The translations under genes and the position numbers were made by a program. This document shows, in pieces, positions 50,725 to 60,780 of a stretch of 64,000 nt of DNA (within the stretch, counting starts at the first letter, position 1; the number at the start of each line of letters is the position of its first letter). The stretch comes from Rahnella inusitata (GTDB lineage: Bacteria; Pseudomonadota; Gammaproteobacteria; Enterobacterales; Enterobacteriaceae): assembly GCF_003263515.1 (NCBI RefSeq), contig NZ_JYDE01000021.1:102404-166403 (forward strand). The letters are read 5' to 3'. The notes beneath the pieces were generated by a model, which searched no databases, had not been told where the DNA came from, and saw only the letters and a list, made by a program, of their open reading frames with translations.

Positions 50725-51951
50725 CTAAGCCGATTGATTTCTCTTCATGCCACCTGCCGAATGAAAGACGTGCCTGCAAAAGATCAGCCAGATGGCAAGG
50801 GCACACAGGGCAATTCCTCCAAGAATGAGATAGGCAAAACTCCAGGAAGTATGGCTGACAATGGCACCGGCCAGCGCCGGGCTGAGCGAGGCGCCTAGCC
50901 CTTGCAGCAGCATCACAAGGCCAAGTGCTGCGTTGATATGACCTGTGCCATTAAACAACGAGGCAATCAGCCCAGGGATGGCAACACCTAAAATACCCGC
51001 GGCCACGCCGTCCAGCGCTTGCACAGGAAATAACACGAACTCGTTACTCCAAAAGGACGCAATGGCAGCCCGAAAAGGCAACACAATAAGCGCAATGACG
51101 ATAAGTTTTGCATAACCATACTCAGATGCGTATCGCGAAGTGAGCAGAGCCACCGGGATCATGACGGCCTGAGAGATAGCGACGGTGAGTGCGGCATAAG
51201 TGCCCGGTGTGAATATAGAGCCAGAAGGGGAAGAGGCAACCTGCATGCTCAGCATCGGCAATTGTGCCGCATTGGCCAGGTGGAAAAGAAGCAGGGTAAA
51301 GCCCGTTACGGCCAGCTCAGGCCGCTTCAGCAACGCAAAAAAAGGAACAGAAACGGCCAGGCCATCGTGTTTTTCACTACCGCGCGCCACATTATGATCG
51401 ATGTCGTTTTTATTAATCGCTAATGTCGTTATGACGGTAAACACCGCCATTGTTGTCATCAGTAAAAATACCGATCCGGTTCCCCAGATCCAGCATGTCA
51501 CCGCCGCCAGCACGGCGACCGCCATATTACCGCCGTGATTGAAAGCTTCGTTTCGGCCCATCTGTCCCAAAAAACCTTGCTGACCGGCGATCCCCAGGGT
51601 GATCCCGGCAATGGCGGGTGCGACGATCGCGGCTGCTAAACCCGTGATGATTTGCGAGGCAATCACGACGGCAGAGACAGGGAAGTACCACAGGGCCAGC
51701 GTGCTCAGGGTGATCAGCAGGGATGAGGTGATAATTAACAGTCGCTTATAACGCGTGGCATCCACAATCATCCCGGACGGGAACGTGGCGACTAATCCGG
51801 CCAGACCGCCGAGCGTCATAACCAGACCAATCTCTTCCGCCCGCCAGTGATGGGACACCAGAAAGATGCCTAAAAATGGCCCCAGCCCGTCGCGGACATC
51901 GGCGATGAAAAAGTTGAGCAAACAGAGAACTTGCAGGGAACGTAATTTCAT
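50725..51951 (-). CDS. MFS transporter
   Basis: A 408-residue 12-helix major facilitator protein with MTLGGLAGLVATFPSGMIVD, a motif-A-like region, then DATRYKRLLI in loop 2-3. The profile recalls 3-hydroxyphenylpropionate/sugar-efflux-type MFS proteins without pointing to one. The ATG at 51951 has GAGG 6 bases upstream; an upstream in-frame ATG at 51999 has no site. The M24-like gene follows 136 bases downstream on the same strand and may be co-expressed, suggesting uptake of a compound handled by that protein. The substrate is unknown. Confidence 0.8.
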   Translation of the reverse strand: MKLRSLQVLCLLNFFIADVRDGLGPFLGIFLVSHHWRAEEIGLVMTLGGLAGLVATFPSGMIVDATRYKRLLIITSSLLITLSTLALWYFPVSAVVIASQIITGLAAAIVAPAIAGITLGIAGQQGFLGQMGRNEAFNHGGNMAVAVLAAVTCWIWGTGSVFLLMTTMAVFTVITTLAINKNDIDHNVARGSEKHDGLAVSVPFFALLKRPELAVTGFTLLLFHLANAAQLPMLSMQVASSPSGSIFTPGTYAALTVAISQAVMIPVALLTSRYASEYGYAKLIVIALIVLPFRAAIASFWSNEFVLFPVQALDGVAAGILGVAIPGLIASLFNGTGHINAALGLVMLLQGLGASLSPALAGAIVSHTSWSFAYLILGGIALCALAIWLIFCRHVFHSAGGMKRNQSA

Positions 51952-52244
51952 AAACAGCCTCAGGCAATATTCATGCTCGTTACCCGTTTGAATGGTCAAA
52001 AAGGGTACGCAACGGAATGTATCTCCTTCTGTATACAGTGCAAAAGTGAAAGAAAGACAGTCATACAGGGTCGTCTATGAGAAAAAAACGCGCAAAGGCC
52101 CTATTTTAGGTTTTTTCTGACCAGCAGCGGGATTTTTTGGGGAATTGAACAGCAGGCTGACAATGGCAGGCCGACGCCTGACCTGAGAGTTAATGGCCGG
52201 ATCCCCGGCCATTATTAAATTTTCTGTCTGTTATATAACGCCTA

Positions 52245-52655
52245 TTAATTGCCGCGATAACTGGAGAAACCGTAAGGGCTGACCAGCAGGGGAATATGAT
52301 AGTGTGGAACAGAACCGTCAGCTTTGAATATCACCGGGATCTCCGGGAAGAATGTCGGGGTGTGATGTTTTTCAAACCATTCGCCTGTTTTGAATGTCAC
52401 ACGGTAATTCCCTTTTTCCATCGTCCCGTCTTTTGGATAGAGCGCTGGGATCCGACCCTGATCGTTAGTGACACCGTCACTCAGGCGGACCCACTGATTA
52501 CCTTCTTGTTTTTCCAGCAACACGGTGACACCGGCAGAAGGAAGTCCGTCCTGCAAATTCAGTACGTGAACGCTCAGCGGGTTCGCTGCAAATGCCGAGG
52601 TCAGGCAGGCGACATTCAAAAAAAGGGCAGCGAATAAGGTTTTAATGGAGGTCAT
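52245..52655 (-). CDS. hiuH: Periplasmic 5-hydroxyisourate hydrolase (transthyretin-like)
   Basis: A 136-residue transthyretin-like enzyme. A signal peptide (MTSIKTLFAALFLNVACLTS, cleaved after AFA) makes it periplasmic. The mature domain has NPLSVHVLNLQDGLPSAGVT with the catalytic His, the Arg region DQGRIPAL, FFPEIPVIF, and HYHIPLLVSPYGFSSYRGN. The family end YRGS appears as YRGN. It hydrolyses 5-hydroxyisourate to OHCU in the purine breakdown path. No other urate genes are in the window. The ATG at 52655 follows AAGGA. Confidence 0.92.
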   Translation of the reverse strand: MTSIKTLFAALFLNVACLTSAFAANPLSVHVLNLQDGLPSAGVTVLLEKQEGNQWVRLSDGVTNDQGRIPALYPKDGTMEKGNYRVTFKTGEWFEKHHTPTFFPEIPVIFKADGSVPHYHIPLLVSPYGFSSYRGN

Positions 52656-52847
52656 GTGAATTCCTTTTTTATTTGAAATGTTGATATTTAAATTCAAAGA
52701 ATGAAAAGCGGTGATTTATTATCAGCCTGTTTTTTCAGTACTGTTTGAATAAAGAAATATTACCTTCCTGAGGTTAACCACCACGTGTCAAAACGATGAC
52801 ATTTATGTCATTATTCATCCGAAATACATCCCCGACGAGAAAGAATC

Positions 52848-54539
52848 ATGACGGAACTGAAGATGGCTGTCCCGGCGATTGGCATTGATTTAGGCACCAC
52901 CAACAGTCTGATCAGTGTCTGGCAAGACGGTGAGGCGCGGCTAATCCCCAATGCATTGAATGAATTTTTGACGCCTTCAGTGGTGAGTCTGGATGACGAT
53001 GGCCGTATGTTAATTGGCCGCCCGGCACTTTCGCGTCTGACAACCCATCCGCAGCGTTCAGCGGCGCTCTTTAAGCGTTTTATGGGCAGCAAAAAACAGT
53101 TTCGACTTGATACACAAACCTTCGATGCACCGGAGCTGTCGGCGCTGGTGCTTAAATCCCTGAAAGCGGATGCTCAGGCCTATCTCGGCCATGACATCAC
53201 CGATGTGGTTATCTCGGTTCCCGCCTATTTCAGCGACGAACAGCGCAAACAGACCCGTTTTGCCGCAGAACTGGCGGGGCTGAATGCCGTCAGGCTGATT
53301 AACGAACCTACCGCCGCCTCGATGGCCTACGGGTTGCACACCCAGAATACCGGCCGCACGCTGGTGTTTGATCTCGGCGGTGGAACCTTTGACGTCACGG
53401 TGCTCGAGTATGATCTGCCGCTGATTGAAGTGCATGGTTCGGCGGGCGACAACTATCTGGGCGGCGAAGACTTTACGCAGGCGATCATTAAAGCCTGTCT
53501 CAGTGAGTGGAAACTCGATGTCGTGGCAATTCCCGCGACCGAGCTGGCGCGTCTGTACGACAGTGCGGAACAGCTAAAATGCCAGCTCGGTCAGCATAAT
53601 GCCACGCATCAGATGTGCTGGCAGTGGCAGGATCAGGCATGGACGCTCTCCTTTGACGAATCAAAACTGGAAGAGATCTGGTTGCCGCTGATGACCCGGT
53701 TGCGCGCCCCCGTGGAACAGGCACTGCACGATGCACGCCTGCGTCCGGAGCAGCTTGATCATCTGGTGCTGGTAGGCGGGGCATCGCGTATGCCGGTGAT
53801 TCAAAAGCTCGTCGTCAAACTGTTCGGAAAATTACCTCACCAGCATCTGGATCCCGGTACCATTGTGGCGCTGGGTGCCGCCGCACAGGCGGCCTGTCGG
53901 TTGCGCAATGAGGATATTGAAGAGGTGATCCTCACCGATGTTTGCCCCTATACGCTGGGCATTGCCACCGCCAGCGAGCAAAGGAACGGGATATTTTCCC
54001 CGATCCTTGAGCGCAATACGGTCGTGCCTGCTTCGCGGGTGGAGACGTTCACCACCCGTCATGTCGACCAGACGTTTATCCGCATTGCTATCTATCAGGG
54101 CGAGAATCCTCTGGTGGCAAATAACATCTTTATTGATGAATTGCAGGTGCCGGTCAAACCTAACGGCACGTTACAGAATATCGACGTGCGTTTTAGTTAT
54201 GACATTAACGGATTGCTGGAAGTGGATGTGAACTTGCCCGACAGCGGTGAGACAATGAGTAAAGTGATCGACCACAGTCCGATTGGCCTTAGCCCAGAAC
54301 AGCAGCAGCGTAGCCGTGAGCGATTAATCGCGGTGAAAATTCACCCCCGCGACACGCTGGCCAACCGCAATCTGCTGGCGCGTTTAGAGAAAGCCTGGGC
54401 GCAATCGCTGGGCGATACCCGCGGGCAGATAGGAGTGTGGCTGGAAGAGTTCGAAAAGGAGTTAGCCAGCCAACAGGAAAGTCGGATCTCGCCGTTGCGC
54501 CAGCGGCTCGAAGGTCTGCTTGCGGAATTAACGTTATAA
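52848..54539 (+). CDS. hscC: Hsp70-family chaperone HscC
   Basis: A 563-residue Hsp70 homologue, close to E. coli HscC in length and shorter than DnaK. The nucleotide-binding domain has GIDLGTTNSLISVW, VISVPAYFSDEQRKQTRFAA, INEPTAASMAYGL, VFDLGGGTFDVTVLEYD and LVGGASRMPVI. The substrate-binding domain is reduced, with no long C-terminal lid tail. E. coli HscC works with the J-proteins DjlB and DjlC. Here a J-domain gene lies convergently 51 bases beyond its stop. All nucleotide-binding residues look intact. Confidence 0.93.
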   Translation: MTELKMAVPAIGIDLGTTNSLISVWQDGEARLIPNALNEFLTPSVVSLDDDGRMLIGRPALSRLTTHPQRSAALFKRFMGSKKQFRLDTQTFDAPELSALVLKSLKADAQAYLGHDITDVVISVPAYFSDEQRKQTRFAAELAGLNAVRLINEPTAASMAYGLHTQNTGRTLVFDLGGGTFDVTVLEYDLPLIEVHGSAGDNYLGGEDFTQAIIKACLSEWKLDVVAIPATELARLYDSAEQLKCQLGQHNATHQMCWQWQDQAWTLSFDESKLEEIWLPLMTRLRAPVEQALHDARLRPEQLDHLVLVGGASRMPVIQKLVVKLFGKLPHQHLDPGTIVALGAAAQAACRLRNEDIEEVILTDVCPYTLGIATASEQRNGIFSPILERNTVVPASRVETFTTRHVDQTFIRIAIYQGENPLVANNIFIDELQVPVKPNGTLQNIDVRFSYDINGLLEVDVNLPDSGETMSKVIDHSPIGLSPEQQQRSRERLIAVKIHPRDTLANRNLLARLEKAWAQSLGDTRGQIGVWLEEFEKELASQQESRISPLRQRLEGLLAELTL

Positions 54540-54590
54540 CGTGAAAAGGTATGCCTCCCGGTAAGAAGGGCGGCATACACGATTTTTTGA

Positions 54591-57254
54591 CTATTTTTTT
54601 CGCCGCCAGCCGGGCGGCGGGCCATAGCGGTTTGGTTCAGACATTCCGCGCTTAAACAGATACATTCCCAGCAATTTGAGCGGCGGAATTTTAATCTCTT
54701 TCAGTTTATCCGCACTGGCCAGACCCAGATCCCGCCCACGGCGCACAACGGCGCTGTAAAGGTTCATCACGACCAACAGCGCCGACAGCGCGGTATTCGC
54801 GAGTTGCCCCTCCGCAAGAATAGCGTTAACCAGCATGATAGCGAGCTCGCTCCCCAGCACAATCTGCAAAACCAGCCCCATGCGTCCAACGCGTGAATTA
54901 ATTCGCCAGAACTGCCAGAAATAACTGCGGCGCTGCGGGTACTGGCTGAACTCATTCTGGCGGGTGGTATTGACCTGCAGCAGAGTTGCTGCCGCTAATC
55001 TTAACGCGATATCCATCGCCGGATCGTCCGCACAGTTTCGGGCAGCGGTACTCAGTTTATCATCCAGCAAATACTCCGGATTACTGTCTGACTGATGGAT
55101 CCCCTGAGCGACCGCCGATGCGCAGATGGCCCCGCTGGCAAGCTTTTCGTCCGTCGGAAATACCGGCAACTGGCGCGCCAGCAATTGCTGTTTGAAGGCC
55201 ACTTCCTCCGGCGAAGTGGCGGTGAGCGCCTCAAGTTCCGCCAGATTGTCCTCGGCGCAACGTGCATTGTAATGCGACAGAAATACCGCGTGATACAACG
55301 CCTGATAAGGGAAGGGGGATTGTCCCAGCCGTTCCTGCCACTCTGGCTGATAGCGGTAGAAATAGTGGGCCGAGCTGGAGGAGCTTTCATCACGACGGGC
55401 AATATATTCTTCGATACTGACCGGCAGCCGGGTCCAGCAGTTGAAATGCAGCGAGTTATCCAGAATCAGATGGCTTTTTAGCTGGCCGACTTCATCGCCC
55501 TGAGCCGGGTCAATTCGGGTAAACACCTCATACATCGACCAGAAGGGATGCTGCTCATCCAGAGGAAAATCTTTCAGACTGCTGAGCAGGGCGATGTTGT
55601 CGATTTTCAGGTCGAGCATTGTTTCCAGCAACATCACCTGACGCAGCGCGTCATGCGGCGACGTCTGACCGTCTTCCGGCAGATCAATATCCGCGTTCTC
55701 GATGAGATAGCACAGCCAGCTGGTATGCGCCGGTAACACGCTTTCGCCATACGCCGGATGTTGCGCCAGTTTGCTCAGGCTGTGAGGAGGAAGCGGCCGC
55801 CAGTGCCACAACCAGGCAATGCTCTGCTCCCAGGCAGCAGAATCGCTGTCGGCAAAAATCTCCGGCAAGGGTGTCTCATCGGCTGCATATAGCCACGTGC
55901 TGAACTGCGCCAGCACCGGCGAGCCCTGAAGCCATGCCAGACGCTGTGCAGCCTGTCGCTGCAGGCCGCGTAAGAGGGTCGCCTGCAACGGCATCGCGGG
56001 GAGCGGCTGGTCAAGGATCGCCTGTAATAAGGCTTCATTGCCCATCGTCAGCATACTCGCCTGCCAGTAGAGGTGCAGGAGGTCATCGGTGCCATCTTCC
56101 TGCATAAGATGCGGGAACATAATCTGCGGGCGATAACGGCCCGATTTCCAGCTGATAAAGTCAGCGGCCAGCGGGGAAACCTCGACCAGCGTCGCGGCTG
56201 CCCAGCGCACCAGAGTTTGAGGTGATTGTGCCTGCGGCCGGTAAGCATATTCATCCTCCCCGACACCGGTTTCCACCGGCGGAATATCCGGGCGGTCAAG
56301 TGCCTGGATCAGCAGGGGCAGATAATCCGCATAATGACGGGCACACCACCCCAGCAGCCACTGTTCGGCTTCGGCATGTTGATGATTCTCATGCAGACGT
56401 AGCCACAGCGGCAACGCGCTTTCATCATCGCCCATCATGCTGCTGTGGCTGGCGCTCAGATAAAGCCACTCCGTGTCATCCGGATTGAGTTCAAGCTGTT
56501 GCAGACAGTAGTCACGCAGCTGCGCGTTCGACAACGCCGCTAAATTAAACCAGCGTGCCATCTGGTTCATCAGGCGCGGGCATGATGGCCAGAACATCAC
56601 GCGCGGTTCCTCCAGCAGGTATCGCAACCAGCCGGTCGGTTGTTCCCAGTAAAAATGCCGGACCTGATGGAAATAGCCCAGCGTTTCGTCTTGCGCCGCC
56701 AGAGTGAGAGAGGCGAGGGTGGAGAGATCGAAAATATCGCCGCCCTCGGCAAAATTCAGCAAGTCGTCCGCCCGCTGCGCCATTTCAGTCTCAAGTTCCG
56801 GCAAGCGCATCCGCCATTGCAGGCGGTTGGCCAGCAGCATCAGGCAGTCGGCAGAAACAAAATTCACCTGCAAAACGGCTTCCAGCAACGGCCAGCGAAG
56901 TTTATCGACAGTGGTGACGGGGTGATCGTCGAGTTGGCTGATAAACCGCAGCCAAGACACCGGCAAATATCGCTCAGCAGGAGAATGGATAAGTGCGCTG
57001 AAGGCGTCGATAAGCCCGGTGGGATCGGCGGCTGGCGCCTCTGGCGGGGGAGCCGGTGGCTCAAACGGCATCAGGATTGCGGGTTCATCCACACCTTTTC
57101 GCGCCTGTTCATAGGCCTCGCGCAGACGCTTAAACCCTTCCGGATCATTTTCGGGGTGATACGTGGGCAGCAGATCGCGGTAGGCCTGGCGGATCAGCTG
57201 CTGATCCTGCGTCGGTTCGATGCCCAGTATTTCCCAACATGGCTGGCTGTTCAT
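54591..57254 (-). CDS. Large J-domain protein, probable HscC partner (DjlB/DjlC-like)
   Basis: An 887-residue protein with an N-terminal J-like domain: CWEILGIEPTQDQQLIRQAY, RDLLPTYHPENDPEGFKRL, REAYEQARKG. The usual HPD tripeptide appears as HPEND. A long alpha-helical, TPR-like stretch follows, and near the C-terminus a short hydrophobic pair (VLQIVLGSELAIMLVNAILA). E. coli DjlB and DjlC have the same start but are about half as long. The C-terminal tail is basic (GPPPGWRRKK). It overlaps the upstream DUF1266 gene by 4 bases. From position next to hscC and kinship with DjlB/C it probably stimulates HscC. Confidence 0.85.
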   Translation of the reverse strand: MNSQPCWEILGIEPTQDQQLIRQAYRDLLPTYHPENDPEGFKRLREAYEQARKGVDEPAILMPFEPPAPPPEAPAADPTGLIDAFSALIHSPAERYLPVSWLRFISQLDDHPVTTVDKLRWPLLEAVLQVNFVSADCLMLLANRLQWRMRLPELETEMAQRADDLLNFAEGGDIFDLSTLASLTLAAQDETLGYFHQVRHFYWEQPTGWLRYLLEEPRVMFWPSCPRLMNQMARWFNLAALSNAQLRDYCLQQLELNPDDTEWLYLSASHSSMMGDDESALPLWLRLHENHQHAEAEQWLLGWCARHYADYLPLLIQALDRPDIPPVETGVGEDEYAYRPQAQSPQTLVRWAAATLVEVSPLAADFISWKSGRYRPQIMFPHLMQEDGTDDLLHLYWQASMLTMGNEALLQAILDQPLPAMPLQATLLRGLQRQAAQRLAWLQGSPVLAQFSTWLYAADETPLPEIFADSDSAAWEQSIAWLWHWRPLPPHSLSKLAQHPAYGESVLPAHTSWLCYLIENADIDLPEDGQTSPHDALRQVMLLETMLDLKIDNIALLSSLKDFPLDEQHPFWSMYEVFTRIDPAQGDEVGQLKSHLILDNSLHFNCWTRLPVSIEEYIARRDESSSSSAHYFYRYQPEWQERLGQSPFPYQALYHAVFLSHYNARCAEDNLAELEALTATSPEEVAFKQQLLARQLPVFPTDEKLASGAICASAVAQGIHQSDSNPEYLLDDKLSTAARNCADDPAMDIALRLAAATLLQVNTTRQNEFSQYPQRRSYFWQFWRINSRVGRMGLVLQIVLGSELAIMLVNAILAEGQLANTALSALLVVMNLYSAVVRRGRDLGLASADKLKEIKIPPLKLLGMYLFKRGMSEPNRYGPPPGWRRKK

Positions 57255-57958
57255 AGCTCCATCTCCGGTAAGGATGCGGGTTTGTCTATCTCAATCATCG
57301 TGATGTGCCACGGAAGTTGAGGCATCGGGCTCTCCGGATGCGTATAAAGCTGGCGCATTAATTCAATGTTGGTGGTACTGCCTGCGTCGATGCTAAAAGC
57401 ATAACGCCGGGCATCGGCTTCAGAGGCGTTGAGTGACTGCCAGTAGAGTCTTCCGATGATAAAACCGGCGTTATAGCGCTGCCAGCTGGTGTAGTAGTAA
57501 CGGGCGCGCACCGCAAGACGGCTGTGCAGCCAGACGTTTTCTTCCGGCGTTATCCAGCCGTTAAGCAGCCCGATACGGCAAAGAAAGCCCATCCTTGCTA
57601 AATCCCAGGCGCGGATCCCGCCGTCACCGCACATGACGGCGCTGTCTGCCACCAGTGCCAGCAGGACCTGTACGTCCGGCGTTTGATGCGCCGCATAATT
57701 GTGCCACTCAGTCAGGCTCAGACGGTGCCATAGTCTGAAGTAATGGGCCAGATCATCCGCATGGCCGTTGTCGATCATTCTTAGAATCATCTCAAACAAC
57801 TGCTCTCGGGAATCAATGCCCCAGCTCTCACTCAGGTCAACGCTGGTATCAAAGGGATAAAATTTATCGCAGTCGTAATCGGCACCCGGTCCGGCATTTA
57901 TCGCCACCATCGGGGCTGAGAGCGCGAGCAACCAGCGCCGTGCAGAATCATCAATCAC
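57251..57958 (-). CDS. DUF1266-family protein (YbeU/YbeR-like)
   Basis: A 235-residue soluble protein beginning with GTG at 57958. The features RRWLLALSAPMVAINAG, SWGIDSREQLFEMILRMIDN and AWDLARMGFLCRIGLLNGWI match the DUF1266 pattern of E. coli YbeU/YbeR, which flank djlB, djlC and hscC there. The function is unknown. It overlaps the J-domain gene by 4 bases (ATGA), so the two are coupled. The conserved linkage suggests a role in the same HscC system. Confidence 0.82.
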   Translation of the reverse strand: MIDDSARRWLLALSAPMVAINAGPGADYDCDKFYPFDTSVDLSESWGIDSREQLFEMILRMIDNGHADDLAHYFRLWHRLSLTEWHNYAAHQTPDVQVLLALVADSAVMCGDGGIRAWDLARMGFLCRIGLLNGWITPEENVWLHSRLAVRARYYYTSWQRYNAGFIIGRLYWQSLNASEADARRYAFSIDAGSTTNIELMRQLYTHPESPMPQLPWHITMIEIDKPASLPEMEL

Positions 57959-57982
57959 TGAGAATTTCTCCTGTGTGGTACA

Positions 57983-60040
57983 TCAGCTTTCATACTCCCA
58001 TTTCGGGATGACGCAGCCTTTCGGGCCGGGCGCGGTCTGCTTACCGTTCTCATCGAAACGTGTTTCACAGGCTGTAGTCAGTCTGCCGTCTTTCCAGATG
58101 CCGCTGCTTTTGACCTTGCCATCCGGGTAATAACACGCGCTTTCGCCCTGACGCAGCGCGCCCTGATAATCTTTGTACTCTTTGCCATCGACCACTAAAC
58201 GGCTGAATCCCTTAGCGCGACTAATGCACTGCATCTGACCGTTAGGGTAATAGCTGATTTGGGTGTAGCTGTCGTCGGGGCCGATGCGTGTTTCATCCTG
58301 GCGCTGACCATTGGCGTACCAACTGTTATTGGTTTGCTGTCGGTTAAACAGATAATCGGCCTCGGTGAGCGGGGAGCCGTCAGGATTGAAGGTTTGCTGT
58401 TTGCCGCAGTAGCCGCGACCGCTTAGCGACAGAGGGCAGTAGTTGCGCTCGGTGATTTTGACTCCGGCCGCGGTAAATTCCTGCATCAGACCGACTTCAT
58501 AGCCATGATCGAGGGTGGATACGGACTTCGGTTTGCCGTCGGGAAAATTGTAGACATTCAGGCCGTCGAGTTCGCCATTGCGGTACCCGCGGTCGGCGCG
58601 CACAGTGGTGCCATCGTCGTAATAGTCGATTTCACGGCCATCCAGTTTCCCCATCACATAGTCAGCCTGATAAATCCGTGTGCCGGCTGCGTTAAATTTC
58701 TGATACAGGCCGTCAGCAAGATTATCTTTGTAATGAATGATTTGCATCAGCTTACCGTTTTTGTCACTCCAGCGCAGTTCACCCTGTTTTACGCCCGCGA
58801 CCAGTTCGACCTGCTGAATCTCGCCGTCACCCGTCTTTAGCTTCCACATACCGTTAGCCACGCCTTTCACGAACCGGCCTTCGCCGTTTTCAGTGATCCA
58901 CATGCCTTCGGGCTGGTCATCGACATAATCGCCCTTCGAACGCAACACGCCCGCCAGACGGCGCTCGCTCGGACCCTGGCGTTGACCATTCTGGTACGTA
59001 TCGAAACCGCTCAGCTCAGGGGTTTCGCCATCCATGCCGTCGGTTATCTCCCAGCGGCCTTCGCGCTCATCGTTTTTCATCAAGCCCGTCGACGTTTCTT
59101 GCTGATCGCTGAGAGTCCACTGACCTTGCTGATGTCCCGCGACATAGTTGCCGGAACTGGCAAAGTTCTCGCCGACGGTCACCCATTTCCCGCTGGGAAT
59201 GCCTTTTTGGAAAAATCCTTTCACTAAACCATATTGCTTCGAGTAATAGACATAGGGTCCATTCTCGCTGCCGCTAAATTTACTGGGATCGGCTTGCCAG
59301 CTGATGGCGGTAACACGAAATTCAGGTTTGTCGCTGTCTTCCTCACGCCGGTAAGTCGCGGTGAGAAATAAGCCCTCTTTTTCGGCAAACGTTTTTTTAT
59401 AAGCGTAGACGCTGTCTGCGGGCTGTTTCGCCGCAGTGGAAGGCGTGCCATCGTCAAGATACCAGCCGACAACTTTGCCCTGGGTAAAGTCGATATTATC
59501 GAAATCGGGGTTGCCGAACGTAGGGTATTCCGCGCTGTAGTCATAAGGTGGAAGCTGGCCGAGGGCGCGTTTTATCAGCGTGGCATTGAGGTCTTTGTTG
59601 TTCCGTACCAACTTATCGAGGACCGGTTGTAAACTCTGAACCGGAATATAGCTGCCGTCATCTTCAATATAACGCCAGCTGCGCAGGGCGAACTTGCCGT
59701 GACTTTTACTCAGCACCAGCGTGACCTGACCTGCCTTATCTACGTCGGCATAAAATACGGATTCGATGGTGGAGTCGGGGAAGGTACCGAGCAGGTGGGG
59801 AAGATGATCGACACTTTGGTCTTCTTCACTACAGAAGCAGTAATAGCCTTTTACGGCCTTATTTTCCTCAATAAAGACCAAAAGGGCGCTGCTGTAGCGC
59901 GCGCCCGAGATTATCGGATGCGCCAGCGTTTTACCCTCGTAAAACGGAGGTGGCGTGTCGTTGGAAGCCGCAACAGTGTTGCTTGCCAACGCGCTCAAAC
60001 TTAACAGCATTATGCCCAACAGTGACTTAATCGCTCTCAT
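57983..60040 (-). CDS. MORN-repeat periplasmic protein
   Basis: A 685-residue protein with a signal peptide (MRAIKSLLGIMLLSLSALAS, cleavage near TVAA). From about residue 250 it has a long series of MORN-type toxin-antidote-like repeats, for example GKWVTVGENFASSGNYVAGH, GRWEITDGMDG, GMWKLKTGDGEIQQ, DGREIDYYDDGTTVRADRGY and YPNGQMQC. An N-terminal domain of ~240 residues has two cysteines (YYCFCSEED). I know no function. It lies 25 bases upstream of the DUF1266 gene on the same strand, so it may be part of the same operon. Confidence 0.75.
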   Translation of the reverse strand: MRAIKSLLGIMLLSLSALASNTVAASNDTPPPFYEGKTLAHPIISGARYSSALLVFIEENKAVKGYYCFCSEEDQSVDHLPHLLGTFPDSTIESVFYADVDKAGQVTLVLSKSHGKFALRSWRYIEDDGSYIPVQSLQPVLDKLVRNNKDLNATLIKRALGQLPPYDYSAEYPTFGNPDFDNIDFTQGKVVGWYLDDGTPSTAAKQPADSVYAYKKTFAEKEGLFLTATYRREEDSDKPEFRVTAISWQADPSKFSGSENGPYVYYSKQYGLVKGFFQKGIPSGKWVTVGENFASSGNYVAGHQQGQWTLSDQQETSTGLMKNDEREGRWEITDGMDGETPELSGFDTYQNGQRQGPSERRLAGVLRSKGDYVDDQPEGMWITENGEGRFVKGVANGMWKLKTGDGEIQQVELVAGVKQGELRWSDKNGKLMQIIHYKDNLADGLYQKFNAAGTRIYQADYVMGKLDGREIDYYDDGTTVRADRGYRNGELDGLNVYNFPDGKPKSVSTLDHGYEVGLMQEFTAAGVKITERNYCPLSLSGRGYCGKQQTFNPDGSPLTEADYLFNRQQTNNSWYANGQRQDETRIGPDDSYTQISYYPNGQMQCISRAKGFSRLVVDGKEYKDYQGALRQGESACYYPDGKVKSSGIWKDGRLTTACETRFDENGKQTAPGPKGCVIPKWEYES

Positions 60041-60224
60041 TCCCTGACCTGCTCATTTGAAAAAGTGCGCTTAGGTTACATGAAATGTTTCTGACGGTTA
60101 ATTTTATGTTGAATCAATTCTTTGAGAACGTCCCGGCAACGGTCAGATTTCAAGGGCTCAGCCTTTTGTTACTGCATTTACAGCGACACGCCTGTGCGAA
60201 TTACAGTGAGGGGCAGCACCTAAT

Positions 60225-60774
60225 TTAGTATCGCAGCGGCAAGTGGGAAATTTCTTTCAGAATACCGTTATCTATCTTCACGTAGCCGCCCTGTTTTAAT
60301 TGCGCCAACACTTTCATAATTGTGCTGCGCGACAATTGTGTTTTTAGTTGTATGTAATTTGCTGCAGCGATATTTTCGCGAATTTCCGCCGGTTCTTTTA
60401 TCAGCTCAAGCAGCTGAAAACGCAGAATTTCATAGGAGGTGGGCGCTGTGAGCTGGACGTTTTTTTATGTAAAGCAGATTTGTCAATCGGGCAATGTGCT
60501 TGGAAAGATCTTCCCATAACCCGAGATTTTCGATTATTGCCTGCATATCATCAAACGCAGCGATGGCAATTTCCGATTCAACCTGCGTTTTTATATACAT
60601 TTTTGCGTCTTCAGGGATGGCGCCGCCAATGCCGATAATACCTGGCAGAGAACAGGTGCCTATCAGCACTTCGTCGGCGTGATGATACAAACTGCACCAG
60701 CCTTTACGGATAAAATAACATTGCGGCTGACCGTCGATACGGATATACAGACGTTTCCCCGGTGGGATCAGTAG
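60225..60774 (-). pseudogene. IprA/Crp-like winged-helix regulator, frameshifted and without a start
   Basis: The reading frame from about 60774 gives LIPPGKRLYIRIDGQPQCYF and continues through GTCSLPGIIGIGGAIPEDAK to LTNLLYIKK. After a run of seven A (within 60462-60470) it is lost; the next frame continues with VQLTAPTSYEILRFQLLELI, LSRSTIMKVLAQLKQGGYVK and ends SHLPLRY at 60225. One A fewer restores it. Upstream of 60774 a stop is reached with no ATG, so the first part of the gene is also missing. The overall form is a cyclic-nucleotide-binding-like domain followed by a winged helix, as in the IprA family. The homopolymer defect could be a sequencing error; the missing start is not. Confidence 0.75.
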
Positions 60775-60780
60775 GAAGAT

